Source: DAISJM01 sp036821485 (GTDB lineage Bacteria; Verrucomicrobiota; Kiritimatiellia; CAIQIC01; JAGNIJ01). From it: a stretch of 64,000 nt of DNA. Numbering within the stretch: the stretch's first letter is position 1; each line of letters begins with the position of its first letter. The stretch lies in assembly GCA_036821485.1 (NCBI GenBank), contig DAISJM010000004.1, positions 58,554 to 122,553 of the forward strand, in the 5' to 3' direction. Below the pieces are notes generated by a model. It ran no database searches. It was not told the DNA's origin and worked only from the letters and a program-made list of their open reading frames with translations. A program made the position numbers and the translations under genes. Below are positions 9,328 through 18,106 of the stretch, piece by piece.

Positions 9328-10601
9328 TCAGCAATAACAGTCCACTCGTGGGCTCCCGACGCTGGCACCTCGCCGCGATGGGCCTGCTGCTTGTCGGCAT
9401 CGCGGCCTACCTTCACAGTTCCTTTTACGCGTTATCTTCGGGTGGCGATGCCGACGTCTACCGTCAGTGGACCGTCAGCCAATATGTGAAACAAGGCATC
9501 GACCCCTACAACCTCTGCCTCAAGGCACTCCGTCACACGTACGGGATCACGTACGGGCCGGATCGCATGAGGCTCCACGACGTCAGGATGTGGGATCTCG
9601 CCGATGCCCAAGTCCACCCCGAGGACGTGCACGCAGTTTCGGCGCTCGGCCTGCCCGTGGCCACCTATCCCCCTTCGGCAACCTTCTTTCTGTCCACATG
9701 GCTGGCGTCGCTGCCCGGCAACTGGCTGACCGTCGTCTGGCTTTGGATCAACACAGGATTGCTCCTCCTGCTCGGCCTGGAGTTGCGTCGCCATGTGAAC
9801 CTTGCCCTCCCGGTCATCCTTGCCGTTCTGCTCATCTGGCGGCCCACGCACGAAGTGATCCGGACAAGTCAGTTCTGCTTCCTCGTCTTCCTCTGCGCAC
9901 TCGCCGGTCTCCGCCTGATGAACAGGCGACCATGGCTTGCAGGCCTGCTCTTTGCCGTCGCACTTCTCAAGCCCTCGCTGACCCTCCTGTTCCTCTGCCT
10001 GCCTTTCGTTCGCCGGAAATGGATCGCGCTGGCCACGCCGTTTGTGATTCACCTTGCGGGCGCGCTCGGGTTGTCTGCATGGCTGCACACACCGCTACGC
10101 GTTTTACTCTCGGAGTGGCTGGAGATTCCCCGCTATTTTCTGCAGGGCGCCTACACCCTTCAGGAAGTGTTCAACGGGTTCGGCATCGAAAATACTCCCG
10201 CGGCAACCATCGCCGTGCTCGTCTTCTTCGCCGCAGTCCTCGCGTGGTGCTGGGTACACCGCAGCGCCCCCGCCGAACAGTTGATCGCCTTCCTGTGTTT
10301 CGCCAACCTCGCGTGGACCTACCACGAACGATATGACTTTGTCCTGCTGGCGTTTCCGCTGCTGGGGATCGTCGGCCGCCTGATGATGGGTGCCAAGGAG
10401 GGACGAACGCGCGATATCGCCGGGAGCGTGGCGTTTCTCGTGCTGGGCATCGCCATGCTGGATCCCGTCTACGGCGGAATCACCACGGCGGCAAGAATGC
10501 TTCGGTGGGCGGGACGCGCGGCGGTGCTGCTGCTTTTTGCAGCCACCACGTGGGCTGTGCGAAAAGGCGGGGAACGGACTCAGCCAACCAGCGCGGCGTA
10601 A
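9324..10601 (+). CDS. GT87-family (DUF2029-like) membrane mannosyltransferase homologue
   Basis: The start is the ATG in the ATGA overlap with the preceding GT2 gene, giving about 425 residues; the open frame upstream lies entirely over that gene. The first loop after helix 1 has GGDADVYRQW and KQGIDPYN, and a later loop has LLKPSLTLL. This is the D..VY.....G.DPY / KP pattern of GT87 polyprenyl-phosphate-mannose transferases. About ten hydrophobic segments are visible. The last 22 bases overlap the 3' end of the convergent GT4 gene. The sugar may be mannose by family analogy, but this is not shown. Confidence 0.72.
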   Translation: MISNNSPLVGSRRWHLAAMGLLLVGIAAYLHSSFYALSSGGDADVYRQWTVSQYVKQGIDPYNLCLKALRHTYGITYGPDRMRLHDVRMWDLADAQVHPEDVHAVSALGLPVATYPPSATFFLSTWLASLPGNWLTVVWLWINTGLLLLLGLELRRHVNLALPVILAVLLIWRPTHEVIRTSQFCFLVFLCALAGLRLMNRRPWLAGLLFAVALLKPSLTLLFLCLPFVRRKWIALATPFVIHLAGALGLSAWLHTPLRVLLSEWLEIPRYFLQGAYTLQEVFNGFGIENTPAATIAVLVFFAAVLAWCWVHRSAPAEQLIAFLCFANLAWTYHERYDFVLLAFPLLGIVGRLMMGAKEGRTRDIAGSVAFLVLGIAMLDPVYGGITTAARMLRWAGRAAVLLLFAATTWAVRKGGERTQPTSAA

Positions 10602-11695
10602 AGATCGACGTGATGATGGGCGGTCGCCGAAAGAGGAAACTCGTGCTCCAGTTTCTCGCGGCCGGCGGCACCCAGCATGGGCACAAATTCGGGACGCTGT
10701 GCCAGTTTCTTCAAGCATGCGGCAAGTTCATCGGCGCAACCCGGAGAGAAGAGCAGACCGGTTTTCCGGTCGTCCACGAGTTCGGGTATCCCGCCCACCC
10801 GCGTCGCCACCACCGGCCGACGCCACGCCATCGCCTCGAGAATGCTGTACGGAAAATTCTCCACGCGTGAACACATGACCAGCGCGTTGACACGGCCGAA
10901 GAAGTCCGGCGCAGTCATGTATCCCGGCATGTCCACCGCATCGGTCAAACCCTCTCCTGCGGCGCGCGCGCGGAGAGCGTCCTTCAACGCACCTTCCCCC
11001 GCATACAGCGCGCGGACGCGCAGTCCTTCATTTTTCAGCATCCTCATTGCACTGAGCAGGAGGAGAGGATCTTTCTCGTCACTTAGCCGGCCCAACATAC
11101 CGACCGTGAGCACACCCCCACCCTGCAACGATGCATCCGCCTGCTCATGTGCGGGAAGTCCTGCGGGGTCCAGGCCGGACGGTATTCGCACCAACCGCGA
11201 CGGGGCCACGCCCCCTTCCTTCAGAATTTCTTCGTAGTAACGCGAGAGCACCACCACTCTCGTGCAATGCCGCAAAGCCAGAAGGTCGATCCATTCATAG
11301 AGCCGCTCCTTGAGATCGCTCCGGAACAGCCAGCCGTGTACCGTCGCCACCTGCGGAACACGCCTGCCCCACCCACAGGCAATACCCCCGTGCACGTTGG
11401 CCTTGTAGCCGACCGTGTGAATGACCTGCGATGATGTCGACATCACCGCTCTCCGGATGCCGCGCACAAGTCGCATCGAAAAAGCACCACCGACCTTCAC
11501 CGAGGTAAACGGGATTCCTGTTTCGGTGAGTTCATCGCGAACGGTGGACTCGCTGTGGCGAAGACGCGCCTCGCTGATGAGCAATACCTGGACCCCCACC
11601 CGCCCATCGGCTTTCAGACCGCGAAACAGATCCATGGTCGCCCGCTGCGCGCCATACGCAAATCCCGTATCCTGCATAACAAACAGAACATTCAT
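10580..11695 (-). CDS. Glycosyltransferase family 4
   Basis: A 371-residue GT-B enzyme. The N-terminal domain begins MNVLFVMQDTGFAYGAQRAT, with a glycine-containing loop for the acceptor side. The C-terminal domain has VGMLGRLSDEKDP and the donor-binding E-x7-E motif ENFPYSILEAMA, followed by RRPVVATRVGGIPELV. It is a single-gene transcription unit, divergent from the GT2 gene at 11788 and convergent with the GT87 gene (22-base 3' overlap). No membrane segment is seen, so it is cytoplasmic or peripheral. Confidence 0.88.
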   Translation of the reverse strand: MNVLFVMQDTGFAYGAQRATMDLFRGLKADGRVGVQVLLISEARLRHSESTVRDELTETGIPFTSVKVGGAFSMRLVRGIRRAVMSTSSQVIHTVGYKANVHGGIACGWGRRVPQVATVHGWLFRSDLKERLYEWIDLLALRHCTRVVVLSRYYEEILKEGGVAPSRLVRIPSGLDPAGLPAHEQADASLQGGGVLTVGMLGRLSDEKDPLLLLSAMRMLKNEGLRVRALYAGEGALKDALRARAAGEGLTDAVDMPGYMTAPDFFGRVNALVMCSRVENFPYSILEAMAWRRPVVATRVGGIPELVDDRKTGLLFSPGCADELAACLKKLAQRPEFVPMLGAAGREKLEHEFPLSATAHHHVDLYAALVG

Positions 11696-11787
11696 GTCAT
11701 ACTTTCCACATCGCCCCGACGCCCGCGAGGCTCTTGACTCCCTGAAAAAAAGCTCGCTTCCGCTCCAACGAACTTCATCATTTCATC
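11696..11787. promoter_or_regulatory. Divergent intergenic spacer
   Basis: These 92 bases lie between two divergently oriented glycosyltransferase genes and must carry both promoters unless one is silent. A TTGACT hexamer at 11734-11739 on the + strand resembles a -35 box, but the bases 17 further on (around 11757) are not a convincing -10 element. A run of seven A at 11744-11750 follows. No clear Shine-Dalgarno sequence precedes the ATG at 11788. Confidence 0.25.
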
Positions 11788-12804
11788 ATGGTCGAAAAAA
11801 ACCATCCGCCCTTCCTGTCGATCGTCGTGGTGGCCTTGAATGAAGCCGCACACCTGCCGCGACTCGCCGCCTCAATCCGCGCCCTGCAAAGGCCAACAGG
11901 CTGCGACTTGGAGACCCTGCTTGTCGACGGTGGCAGTTCCGACGGCACGGCTGCAGCGGCCCGCGAACTTGGATTCGACCGCGTTATCGAATTGCCGAAG
12001 GCCAGCATACCCGTCTGCCGCAACGGCGGCGTCCGCGAAGCACACGGCCAATGGATCGCCTTCATTGATGCAGACTGCGAACCCTCGCCGGACTGGCTGA
12101 CCACGGCATTGCCGCATCTCCAGAACGGGCAGCCCGTCATCATCGGCTGGCCGGTCTGCCCCCCCACCCCCGCCAATTGGGTTCAATCCGCCTGGCATGC
12201 TCACTGGCAGCACAAGAATACCGCGCTGCGGCATGCGGGAACAGAGCCCGTCACGAAAGACGCCTTCCGATTAATCACCACGAGGAACATGATTCTTGCA
12301 CGCGCAGCGTTTGATCAGTTGCGCGGCTTCGACGAGGATCTTCCAACGGGCGAGGACACCGATCTGGTCTTTCGCGCCTACCAGGCCGGCCTGCGGGTAC
12401 TCGCCATTCCCGGCCTGAGGGTCGTGCACTGGGGCGAGCCCTCCACGATCCACCAGTTCTTTCGCCAGCAACTCTGGCACGCCAATCGCAGGAGCTACGG
12501 GAAAATCGCCCGATCCTCCGGCGGTCGCGTCGGCGCCAACGCGCCTCTGTTCACGCTCGCCTTCGCCGCAACAGCACTGCTGGCCGTCGCCGGCCTCGCG
12601 GGTTCCCCGGTCTGCCCCTACGCGCCGACGCTGATACTTCCGTTGCTCAGTCTTCTTTTTCTGCCCGCCGCCACGATCTCCGCGCGCGCCGGAAAGCTCG
12701 CCCTGATTCCGCAGCTCATGATCCTGTACGCCGCCTACGGTGCCGCCCGAACACTGGACCTCATGGGCTTCGGAAGATCGAAGCTGTCGTGGAAGAAACC
12801 CTAG
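11788..12804 (+). CDS. GT2 glycosyltransferase with C-terminal membrane segments
   Basis: A 338-residue GT2 protein. VDGGSSDGT (about 46-54) and FIDADCEP (about 92-99) form the nucleotide and metal site. GEDTDLVFR (about 188-196) is the GED/EDxD catalytic-base region of processive-type GT2 enzymes, followed by VVHWGEPS. Two or three hydrophobic stretches after about residue 245 suggest membrane anchoring. It stands alone on the + strand, with a palindromic element immediately after its stop that also ends the convergent minus operon. Confidence 0.85.
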   Translation: MVEKNHPPFLSIVVVALNEAAHLPRLAASIRALQRPTGCDLETLLVDGGSSDGTAAAARELGFDRVIELPKASIPVCRNGGVREAHGQWIAFIDADCEPSPDWLTTALPHLQNGQPVIIGWPVCPPTPANWVQSAWHAHWQHKNTALRHAGTEPVTKDAFRLITTRNMILARAAFDQLRGFDEDLPTGEDTDLVFRAYQAGLRVLAIPGLRVVHWGEPSTIHQFFRQQLWHANRRSYGKIARSSGGRVGANAPLFTLAFAATALLAVAGLAGSPVCPYAPTLILPLLSLLFLPAATISARAGKLALIPQLMILYAAYGAARTLDLMGFGRSKLSWKKP

Positions 12805-12816
12805 GGCGTCTATGCC

Positions 12817-12898
12817 GCGGCGTCGCAGGAGCTCCGCCCTCCAGACAGAATGCCCAGGCCCAAATGACTGACTGGAGGGTCGAGCTCCGCGAGACCGC
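12817..12898. repeat. Imperfect inverted repeat between convergent genes (REP-like or bidirectional terminator)
   Basis: Left arm 12817-12844 and right arm 12872-12898 pair over about 27 positions with a few mismatches and one bulge. The core pairs are GGAGCTC with GAGCTCC and CCCTCCAG with CTGGAGGG. The loop is about 27 bases. It fills the entire gap between the stop at 12804 (+) and the stop at 12899 (-), so a hairpin in either transcript could end transcription. No U-tract follows on either side, so a simple intrinsic terminator is not certain. A dispersed REP-type repeat is the other reading. Confidence 0.6.
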
Positions 12899-14395
12899 CT
12901 AAAGCGCCTGCGCCGAGTTTGGATTCCTGCAATAGAAAATCCCTTGGTACGCCAGCAGTCCCTTCATCAGCCGCGTGCTGCCGCGCAATAACCACAGAAG
13001 CGGTCGGAACAGACCCTTCTGAAGGAACGGAAAGACAATCGCAACGGGAATGGCGCTCCGCGACTTCTCTTCCACCACCCAACCCGTCTTCACCAGCATG
13101 TGCTCGGCGGTTCTCAGCGTGTAGAAATGCAGATGGGTCCGATCCAAGATGCCCTTGCTGTGATAAGGGAAACGCCCCAGCAGCATGTTCAGGCGCACAT
13201 AAAGATTGCCGACATTCGGCAACGACACCACGAGATGCCCCCCAACTTTCAGATGCCGCTTCAAGACCGAAAGAACCAGTTCCGGATCGTGCAAGTGCTC
13301 CAGCACATCTGCCGCGATAATGAAGTCGTAGTCGGCATCGAAATCCAGCTTCTCCACGCGGTTCAGGTCGCTCACCATGACGCGTCGGCAATACGGTTTC
13401 GCCAATTCCGCGGAGACCGCATTGATCTCCACGCCGTCGATCATCGCCCCCGCCTCATTCAGTCGCTGCGTCAGCGAAGCATCACCCACGCCCAACTCGA
13501 GAACCTTCTTTCCACGTACTCCCTTGCCTTCCAGCCACGCCCAGATCAGCGAGTGACTCGACATGGGATCATGAAACTTCTCGAAGTATTTCCGTCCGCG
13601 AATCGCCAGATCAAAACTGCGGCTGTAGACGATCTTCTTCTCATGCAGGTAGTAGGCCAGCGTGACCGCCAGGCAGTTGGCCGCGTATAGAAATCCGTGC
13701 GCGCTCCGCAGCTCGGGCGCATAACGCGCCGGTATCGGCACCTCGGCAATCCGCGCCCCCTGCCGCTTGGCCTGCACGAGAATCTGCGTGTCGAAATGAT
13801 GCTCGTCAGCATTCTCCCAAAACGGCACATGCCGAAGGAAATCTGTCGTGTACGCCCTGAACCCGGAATGAAACTCCGAGAGTCGCAAGCCGCTCAGGTG
13901 GTTCTGTATCCGGCTCAATACCGTGTTGCCCCAGTAACGATGGAGCGGCATGGATTCCCGGGACGCGGACGCCGAAGCCAGCAACCTGGAGCCGATAACA
14001 ACATCGGCCTCGCCGGCCACGATGGGCGCCAGAACCTCCGGCAAACACTCCGGTGAATAGCGGCCGTCGGCATCGAGAAGAACAATGGCGTCCAGACCGC
14101 GATCCAATGCCGCCTGGTAACCAATCTTCTGGCTGCCGCCGTGCCGCTGGTTCACGCGATTGCGGAGGACCACCATCTTCTCCTGCCAGCGACCAAAGGA
14201 CAGCGCCCGGCTCACGGTCTCATCCCGACTGCAATCATCCAGCACGTACACCACTTCAATGGCTCGCCAGATCGATTCAGGGACACGCCCCAGCGTATCG
14301 AGAATCCGGCTTTCGGCGTCATAGGCGATGATCAGAATGCCCACGCGCTTGCCGTGCGCATCGAATTCCTTGTCATGAAGTTCGTCCACGTCCAT
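12899..14395 (-). CDS. Bifunctional GT2 glycosyltransferase and SAM methyltransferase fusion
   Basis: About 498 residues in two enzymatic halves. Residues 15-235 are a GT2 domain with LDDCSRDET (about 52-60) and LLDADGRY (about 106-113). Residues 270-498 are a class I methyltransferase with KVLELGVGDAS (about 297-307), DFIIAADVLEHLHDPE (about 357-372) and LKVGGHLVVSLPNVGN. The ATG at 14395 overlaps the upstream stop by one base (TGATG). An in-frame TTG one codon earlier is less likely. Fusion suggests that sugar transfer and methylation act on the same intermediate. The C-terminus has a weakly hydrophobic segment near 430-460. Confidence 0.85.
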   Translation of the reverse strand: MDVDELHDKEFDAHGKRVGILIIAYDAESRILDTLGRVPESIWRAIEVVYVLDDCSRDETVSRALSFGRWQEKMVVLRNRVNQRHGGSQKIGYQAALDRGLDAIVLLDADGRYSPECLPEVLAPIVAGEADVVIGSRLLASASASRESMPLHRYWGNTVLSRIQNHLSGLRLSEFHSGFRAYTTDFLRHVPFWENADEHHFDTQILVQAKRQGARIAEVPIPARYAPELRSAHGFLYAANCLAVTLAYYLHEKKIVYSRSFDLAIRGRKYFEKFHDPMSSHSLIWAWLEGKGVRGKKVLELGVGDASLTQRLNEAGAMIDGVEINAVSAELAKPYCRRVMVSDLNRVEKLDFDADYDFIIAADVLEHLHDPELVLSVLKRHLKVGGHLVVSLPNVGNLYVRLNMLLGRFPYHSKGILDRTHLHFYTLRTAEHMLVKTGWVVEEKSRSAIPVAIVFPFLQKGLFRPLLWLLRGSTRLMKGLLAYQGIFYCRNPNSAQAL

Positions 14396-15510
14396 CAACC
14401 TCCTGCGCCCCGTCCAAGCACGGCACTATAAAGCTCTTTCATCTGCCGCGCCAGAACAGCCGGAGCGAACCCCTGTTCCACCCGTGCCCGGCCTGCACTC
14501 CCCATGCGCTTGGCCTGTGACGGCTCTTCCAGCAATCGAAGGATGCTCTCCGCCACGCGGTCGGCATCGCCGCAGGGCACGACCCATCCGGTCACGCCAT
14601 CCTCCACCAGCTCCCTGTTTCCCCCGCAGTCTGTCGCCACCACAGGCAAACCCGCAGCCATGTACTCTAGAATGGAATTGGAGAGCCCCTCATTTCGCGC
14701 GGGAACCAGCACCCCCACCGCCAAGTGCTTGAGCAGGGCCGGCACGTCAGTGACGTCGCCAAGGAACTCCACGGCATCCGTCATCCTCAGCTCGGCGGCC
14801 AGCGCCTCCAGCCCAACGCGCTCCTGCCCGTCCCCAGCGACCACGAAAACCACGTTGGGCATCCGATCACGCACCTTGCGCCCCGCACGCAGAAATGTGG
14901 CCACATCCTTCTCCCTGTTCAATCGGGCCACGCAACCTACACACACCGGACCACCCAGGCGAGCCGCACCCGAGAACGCTTTTGCGGAGTCAGCATCGAA
15001 CTCGGCAAGGTCAACGATGTTGGCCACGCGGTGCACACGAGTTGCATCAACGCCAGCGGCCACAACGCCCGGCCGGATGGCGTCGGCATTGACGACCACC
15101 GCCGCCGCGAGCCGATCCGCCGATTCCATCAACCACAGTTTGCGTGCAGCATAGATTTGTCCAAGATCGCGCCGGCTGGTGATGTACGGAACGCCCGCCC
15201 ATCTCGCAGCCCACGAGCCGAAGATGGCTGCATCGGCATCCCACGCATGAACAAGATCGATACCCTCAGACCGGATGAACCGTCGCAAAGTTGCCACGGC
15301 GCACAACGTGCCGAGGGACACCACGTGCGATATCTGCACGTGATGGAGCGGCCCGCATGCAGCCTCCACGGGGGCCTGGAAATAGCCCTCGCGCCGAAAT
15401 ACCGCCACGCGTTGTTCAACGCCCTGCCGAGCTAATTCGAGGGCAAAGCGGGCACACTGCCCCTCGGTACCACCCCGGATGAGATTGTAAACGATGTGGA
15501 GAATCTTCAT
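14395..15510 (-). CDS. Glycosyltransferase family 4
   Basis: A 371-residue GT4 enzyme starting MKILHIVYNLIRGGTEGQ, the typical glycine-rich acceptor loop. The C-terminal domain has VGCVARLNREKDV, VVFVVAGDGQER and the E-x7-E donor motif NEGLSNSILEYMAAGLPVVA. The start is the ATG in an ATGA overlap with the upstream gene; a longer N-terminal extension would run over that gene without conserved sequence. Its own stop overlaps the next gene, so it sits within a coupled minus-strand operon between the O-acylation pair and the GT2-methyltransferase fusion. Confidence 0.88.
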   Translation of the reverse strand: MKILHIVYNLIRGGTEGQCARFALELARQGVEQRVAVFRREGYFQAPVEAACGPLHHVQISHVVSLGTLCAVATLRRFIRSEGIDLVHAWDADAAIFGSWAARWAGVPYITSRRDLGQIYAARKLWLMESADRLAAAVVVNADAIRPGVVAAGVDATRVHRVANIVDLAEFDADSAKAFSGAARLGGPVCVGCVARLNREKDVATFLRAGRKVRDRMPNVVFVVAGDGQERVGLEALAAELRMTDAVEFLGDVTDVPALLKHLAVGVLVPARNEGLSNSILEYMAAGLPVVATDCGGNRELVEDGVTGWVVPCGDADRVAESILRLLEEPSQAKRMGSAGRARVEQGFAPAVLARQMKELYSAVLGRGAGG

Positions 15511-16700
15511 CGCGGCTGCTCGGACACCGACTCGCGCGCGACGGCCCAAGTCGCCGCAACGGCCGCATCGATGCCTTCCGGATTCCAGTGCGTGTCGTCC
15601 GGCCAGTAAAGAAGTCTATCCTTTGCCGCCAGCTCGCGGAACAGCGGCAGCAGATTGACCACACGCACATCGCTCCCCTTCAGCTCTTCCTCGATATCAA
15701 ACAAACACGATGGGGCGAGGCCCGGCGGCTCAGTGCGCAGACGATCGGGCAGCCAGTCGCGGTAGGTCTGTTCTTTGTCCGGAATGAGCACAATGACCAA
15801 GGATGTGCCGCGCTGCTTGAGAACATCTGCCACGTAACGAACGGCATCGGCAATCAATTCCGGCTTCCGTTCCGCCCGAGTCCACCGCATCGCCTTCACC
15901 GCAGGGACATAGAAGAGAAATCGCCTGCCTTCAATCGGCGCCGAAGCCTCCACCACCATGTCTTCTGACACCTCACTGAAAAGATGGTAACGGATGACCG
16001 TCCAGACCCGTCGCGAAATCTGGGCCAGCGCCGACGATGCCGGCAACGACGTTTTGAGCTGCAGTGGCGACAGCGCATCCGGATGGAGAACCCAGCGGTT
16101 GTCCGGCACGGCCACCTTTGCCTTCTCTGCCTTGAGCCTTCCGATAAGCCCGGAGAATATGTCTCCTCCGATTTCCCGTTCAACCAGACCCCAGACCACC
16201 ACGGAGGGCGGATCTTTCACGAAGCGGGGGTCCAGCACGAAACGCTCGATACAGAAAAGTGGCCCCCTGCCCGCTTCCGAATAGTTGTAGACCGGCAGGC
16301 CAGAAAGCGACGCCAGGCTCCCGCTGAACGTATTGCTTGCCGAGATGCCTGTTGCCATATAACTGTCACCCACGACGACCACCGGGCAATAGCGGCCCGC
16401 CATGGCCGGCGGATTCGGCCATCCGAATTCATCTCTGTATTCAACGCGCGCCGGACGCGGTTGCGCAAACGCCTCGACCAACCCCGGGACTTCCAACAAC
16501 CGCGTAAGATCTCCGCCGCTGCCCGCCGGAACCTGCCACGAAGTGGCCTCGGCGGTTTGCACTCTCGGCCTCGTCGCCAAGTTCACATGCCAACGGAACC
16601 AGACAAAGCGCAGACCCCAGTCGCCCACGACAAGCACCAGCCACAGCAGGCCCAATGCCGCCGTGAACCAAACAGCTTTCTTGTTCAGCACATCCTTCAT
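15507..16700 (-). CDS. SGNH-hydrolase-fold protein of the AlgX/AlgJ type (O-acylation partner)
   Basis: About 397 residues. An N-terminal signal-anchor helix covers roughly residues 9-27. The SGNH block I reads VVGDSYMATG (about 109-118, Ser nucleophile) and block V reads DDTHWNPEG (about 368-376, Asp and His of the triad). This layout is that of AlgX/AlgJ-like proteins, which finish polysaccharide O-acetylation on the periplasmic side with an MBOAT membrane protein. The MBOAT gene lies directly upstream, 5 bases away. The ATG at 16700 was chosen because the longer frame runs over the MBOAT gene. Confidence 0.8.
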   Translation of the reverse strand: MKDVLNKKAVWFTAALGLLWLVLVVGDWGLRFVWFRWHVNLATRPRVQTAEATSWQVPAGSGGDLTRLLEVPGLVEAFAQPRPARVEYRDEFGWPNPPAMAGRYCPVVVVGDSYMATGISASNTFSGSLASLSGLPVYNYSEAGRGPLFCIERFVLDPRFVKDPPSVVVWGLVEREIGGDIFSGLIGRLKAEKAKVAVPDNRWVLHPDALSPLQLKTSLPASSALAQISRRVWTVIRYHLFSEVSEDMVVEASAPIEGRRFLFYVPAVKAMRWTRAERKPELIADAVRYVADVLKQRGTSLVIVLIPDKEQTYRDWLPDRLRTEPPGLAPSCLFDIEEELKGSDVRVVNLLPLFRELAAKDRLLYWPDDTHWNPEGIDAAVAATWAVARESVSEQPR

Positions 16701-16705
16701 GACCG

Positions 16706-18106
16706 CTAGAACTGAAAATACAGGAACGGGGAACTCGAATTCACCATGATGACGCCCACGCAAACCACAAAGAGTGCCGCGAGCCCAACGGCCAGCAGGA
16801 ATCCCGGCCGCCACGAAATCTCCCATGTGTTCGGTGCGCCCCACACGAGCAACGACGTCGGTACCAGCATCGCCACCGCGAGTCGGCTTTGCAGCCAGAG
16901 ATCATTCAGCGAGCCGAACCCATGCAGACCCAACAGCCCGGCAGACATCGTCCAGACATCGTGCAACGTGTTGCAGCGGAATAGAACCCAACCGAACACC
17001 ACCAGCAGGAAAGTCAGTCCGCGCTGCAGCGGCAGCGGAAGCCGGCCTACCAGGCTGCGCTTGCCCGCCATGCGTTCAATCGCCAACAGCGTGCCGTGGT
17101 AGCCGCCCCAAAGCATGAAGGTCCAATTGGCGCCATGCCATAGGCCGCCCAGCAGCATCGTGAGGAACAGGTTGACGTAAGTACGAACGGGGCCAAGGCG
17201 GTTTCCGCCCAGCGGAATGTAGAGATAATCACGCAGCCAACCCGAAAGCGACATATGCCAGCGGCGCCAGAAATCGGTGATCGAAATTGATTTGTACGGA
17301 GAATGGAAGTTTTGCGGAAACTCAAACCCGAACATCAGTCCAAGGCCCACGGCCATATCCGAGTAGCCACTGAAATCGAAGTAGATCTGCATCGTGTAGG
17401 CAAGCAGCCCCGCCCATGCCGATACGAAATCAGGAGCCGACAGGTTGAAGACGCGGATCGCCAGCGGCGCTACGCCGTCGGCCAGCAGCACCTTCTTGGC
17501 CAATCCCAAGACAAACAGCACGATACCGCGCGAAGCCTTGTCGAAGGTGTGGGTGCGCGTGATCAGCTGATCCGCAAGCTCGTGATAGCGGATGATCGGT
17601 CCCGCCACCAATTGCGGGAATAGCGCGACGTAACACGCGAACCGCCAGAAATCACGCACCGGCGGCACGAGCCCCCGATAGATGTCAATCGAGTAACTCA
17701 TGCTCTGGAACGTGTAGAAGGAAATGCCGACCGGCAGGATGATGTGCAGCAGCGGAACCAGCGGGTCCCCCGGCCCGCCAAGATGCGCCACAAGCCAGTT
17801 CACCGTCGCTGCACCCAGATCGTAGTACTTGAAGAAGCCCAGCAGCGACAGATTGCTCACGAGCGATACCAACAGCCAACCCCGCCGCCCACGAGGGGTG
17901 ACCGCTTCATGGATATTGCGGCCAGCGACGTAGTCGATCACCGTGGAGATCAGCAGCAGCGAACAAAACCGGTAATCCCACCAACCGTAGAAGACATAAC
18001 TCGCAACGGTCAGCAGAACCACGCGCCAACTGCGGGGAAGGAAATAGTAGCCGAGCAGGACGATCGGCAGAAACAGGAACAGAAACTCGTAACTGTTGAA
18101 CAGCAT
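16706..18106 (-). CDS. MBOAT family membrane-bound O-acyltransferase, AlgI-like
   Basis: A 466-residue polytopic protein starting MLFNSYEFLFLFLPIV, the usual AlgI/DltB opening. Conserved MBOAT features are FFKYYD (about 91-96), PVGISFYTFQSMSY (about 125-138), YFDFSGYSDMA (about 242-252), FWRRWHMSLS (about 279-288) and LLGGLWHGANW (about 318-328), whose His near 324 is the catalytic residue. It passes acyl groups, usually acetyl, across the inner membrane to the SGNH partner encoded just downstream. The stop lies directly against the deacetylase gene upstream, so the genes are one operon. Confidence 0.92.
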   Translation of the reverse strand: MLFNSYEFLFLFLPIVLLGYYFLPRSWRVVLLTVASYVFYGWWDYRFCSLLLISTVIDYVAGRNIHEAVTPRGRRGWLLVSLVSNLSLLGFFKYYDLGAATVNWLVAHLGGPGDPLVPLLHIILPVGISFYTFQSMSYSIDIYRGLVPPVRDFWRFACYVALFPQLVAGPIIRYHELADQLITRTHTFDKASRGIVLFVLGLAKKVLLADGVAPLAIRVFNLSAPDFVSAWAGLLAYTMQIYFDFSGYSDMAVGLGLMFGFEFPQNFHSPYKSISITDFWRRWHMSLSGWLRDYLYIPLGGNRLGPVRTYVNLFLTMLLGGLWHGANWTFMLWGGYHGTLLAIERMAGKRSLVGRLPLPLQRGLTFLLVVFGWVLFRCNTLHDVWTMSAGLLGLHGFGSLNDLWLQSRLAVAMLVPTSLLVWGAPNTWEISWRPGFLLAVGLAALFVVCVGVIMVNSSSPFLYFQF

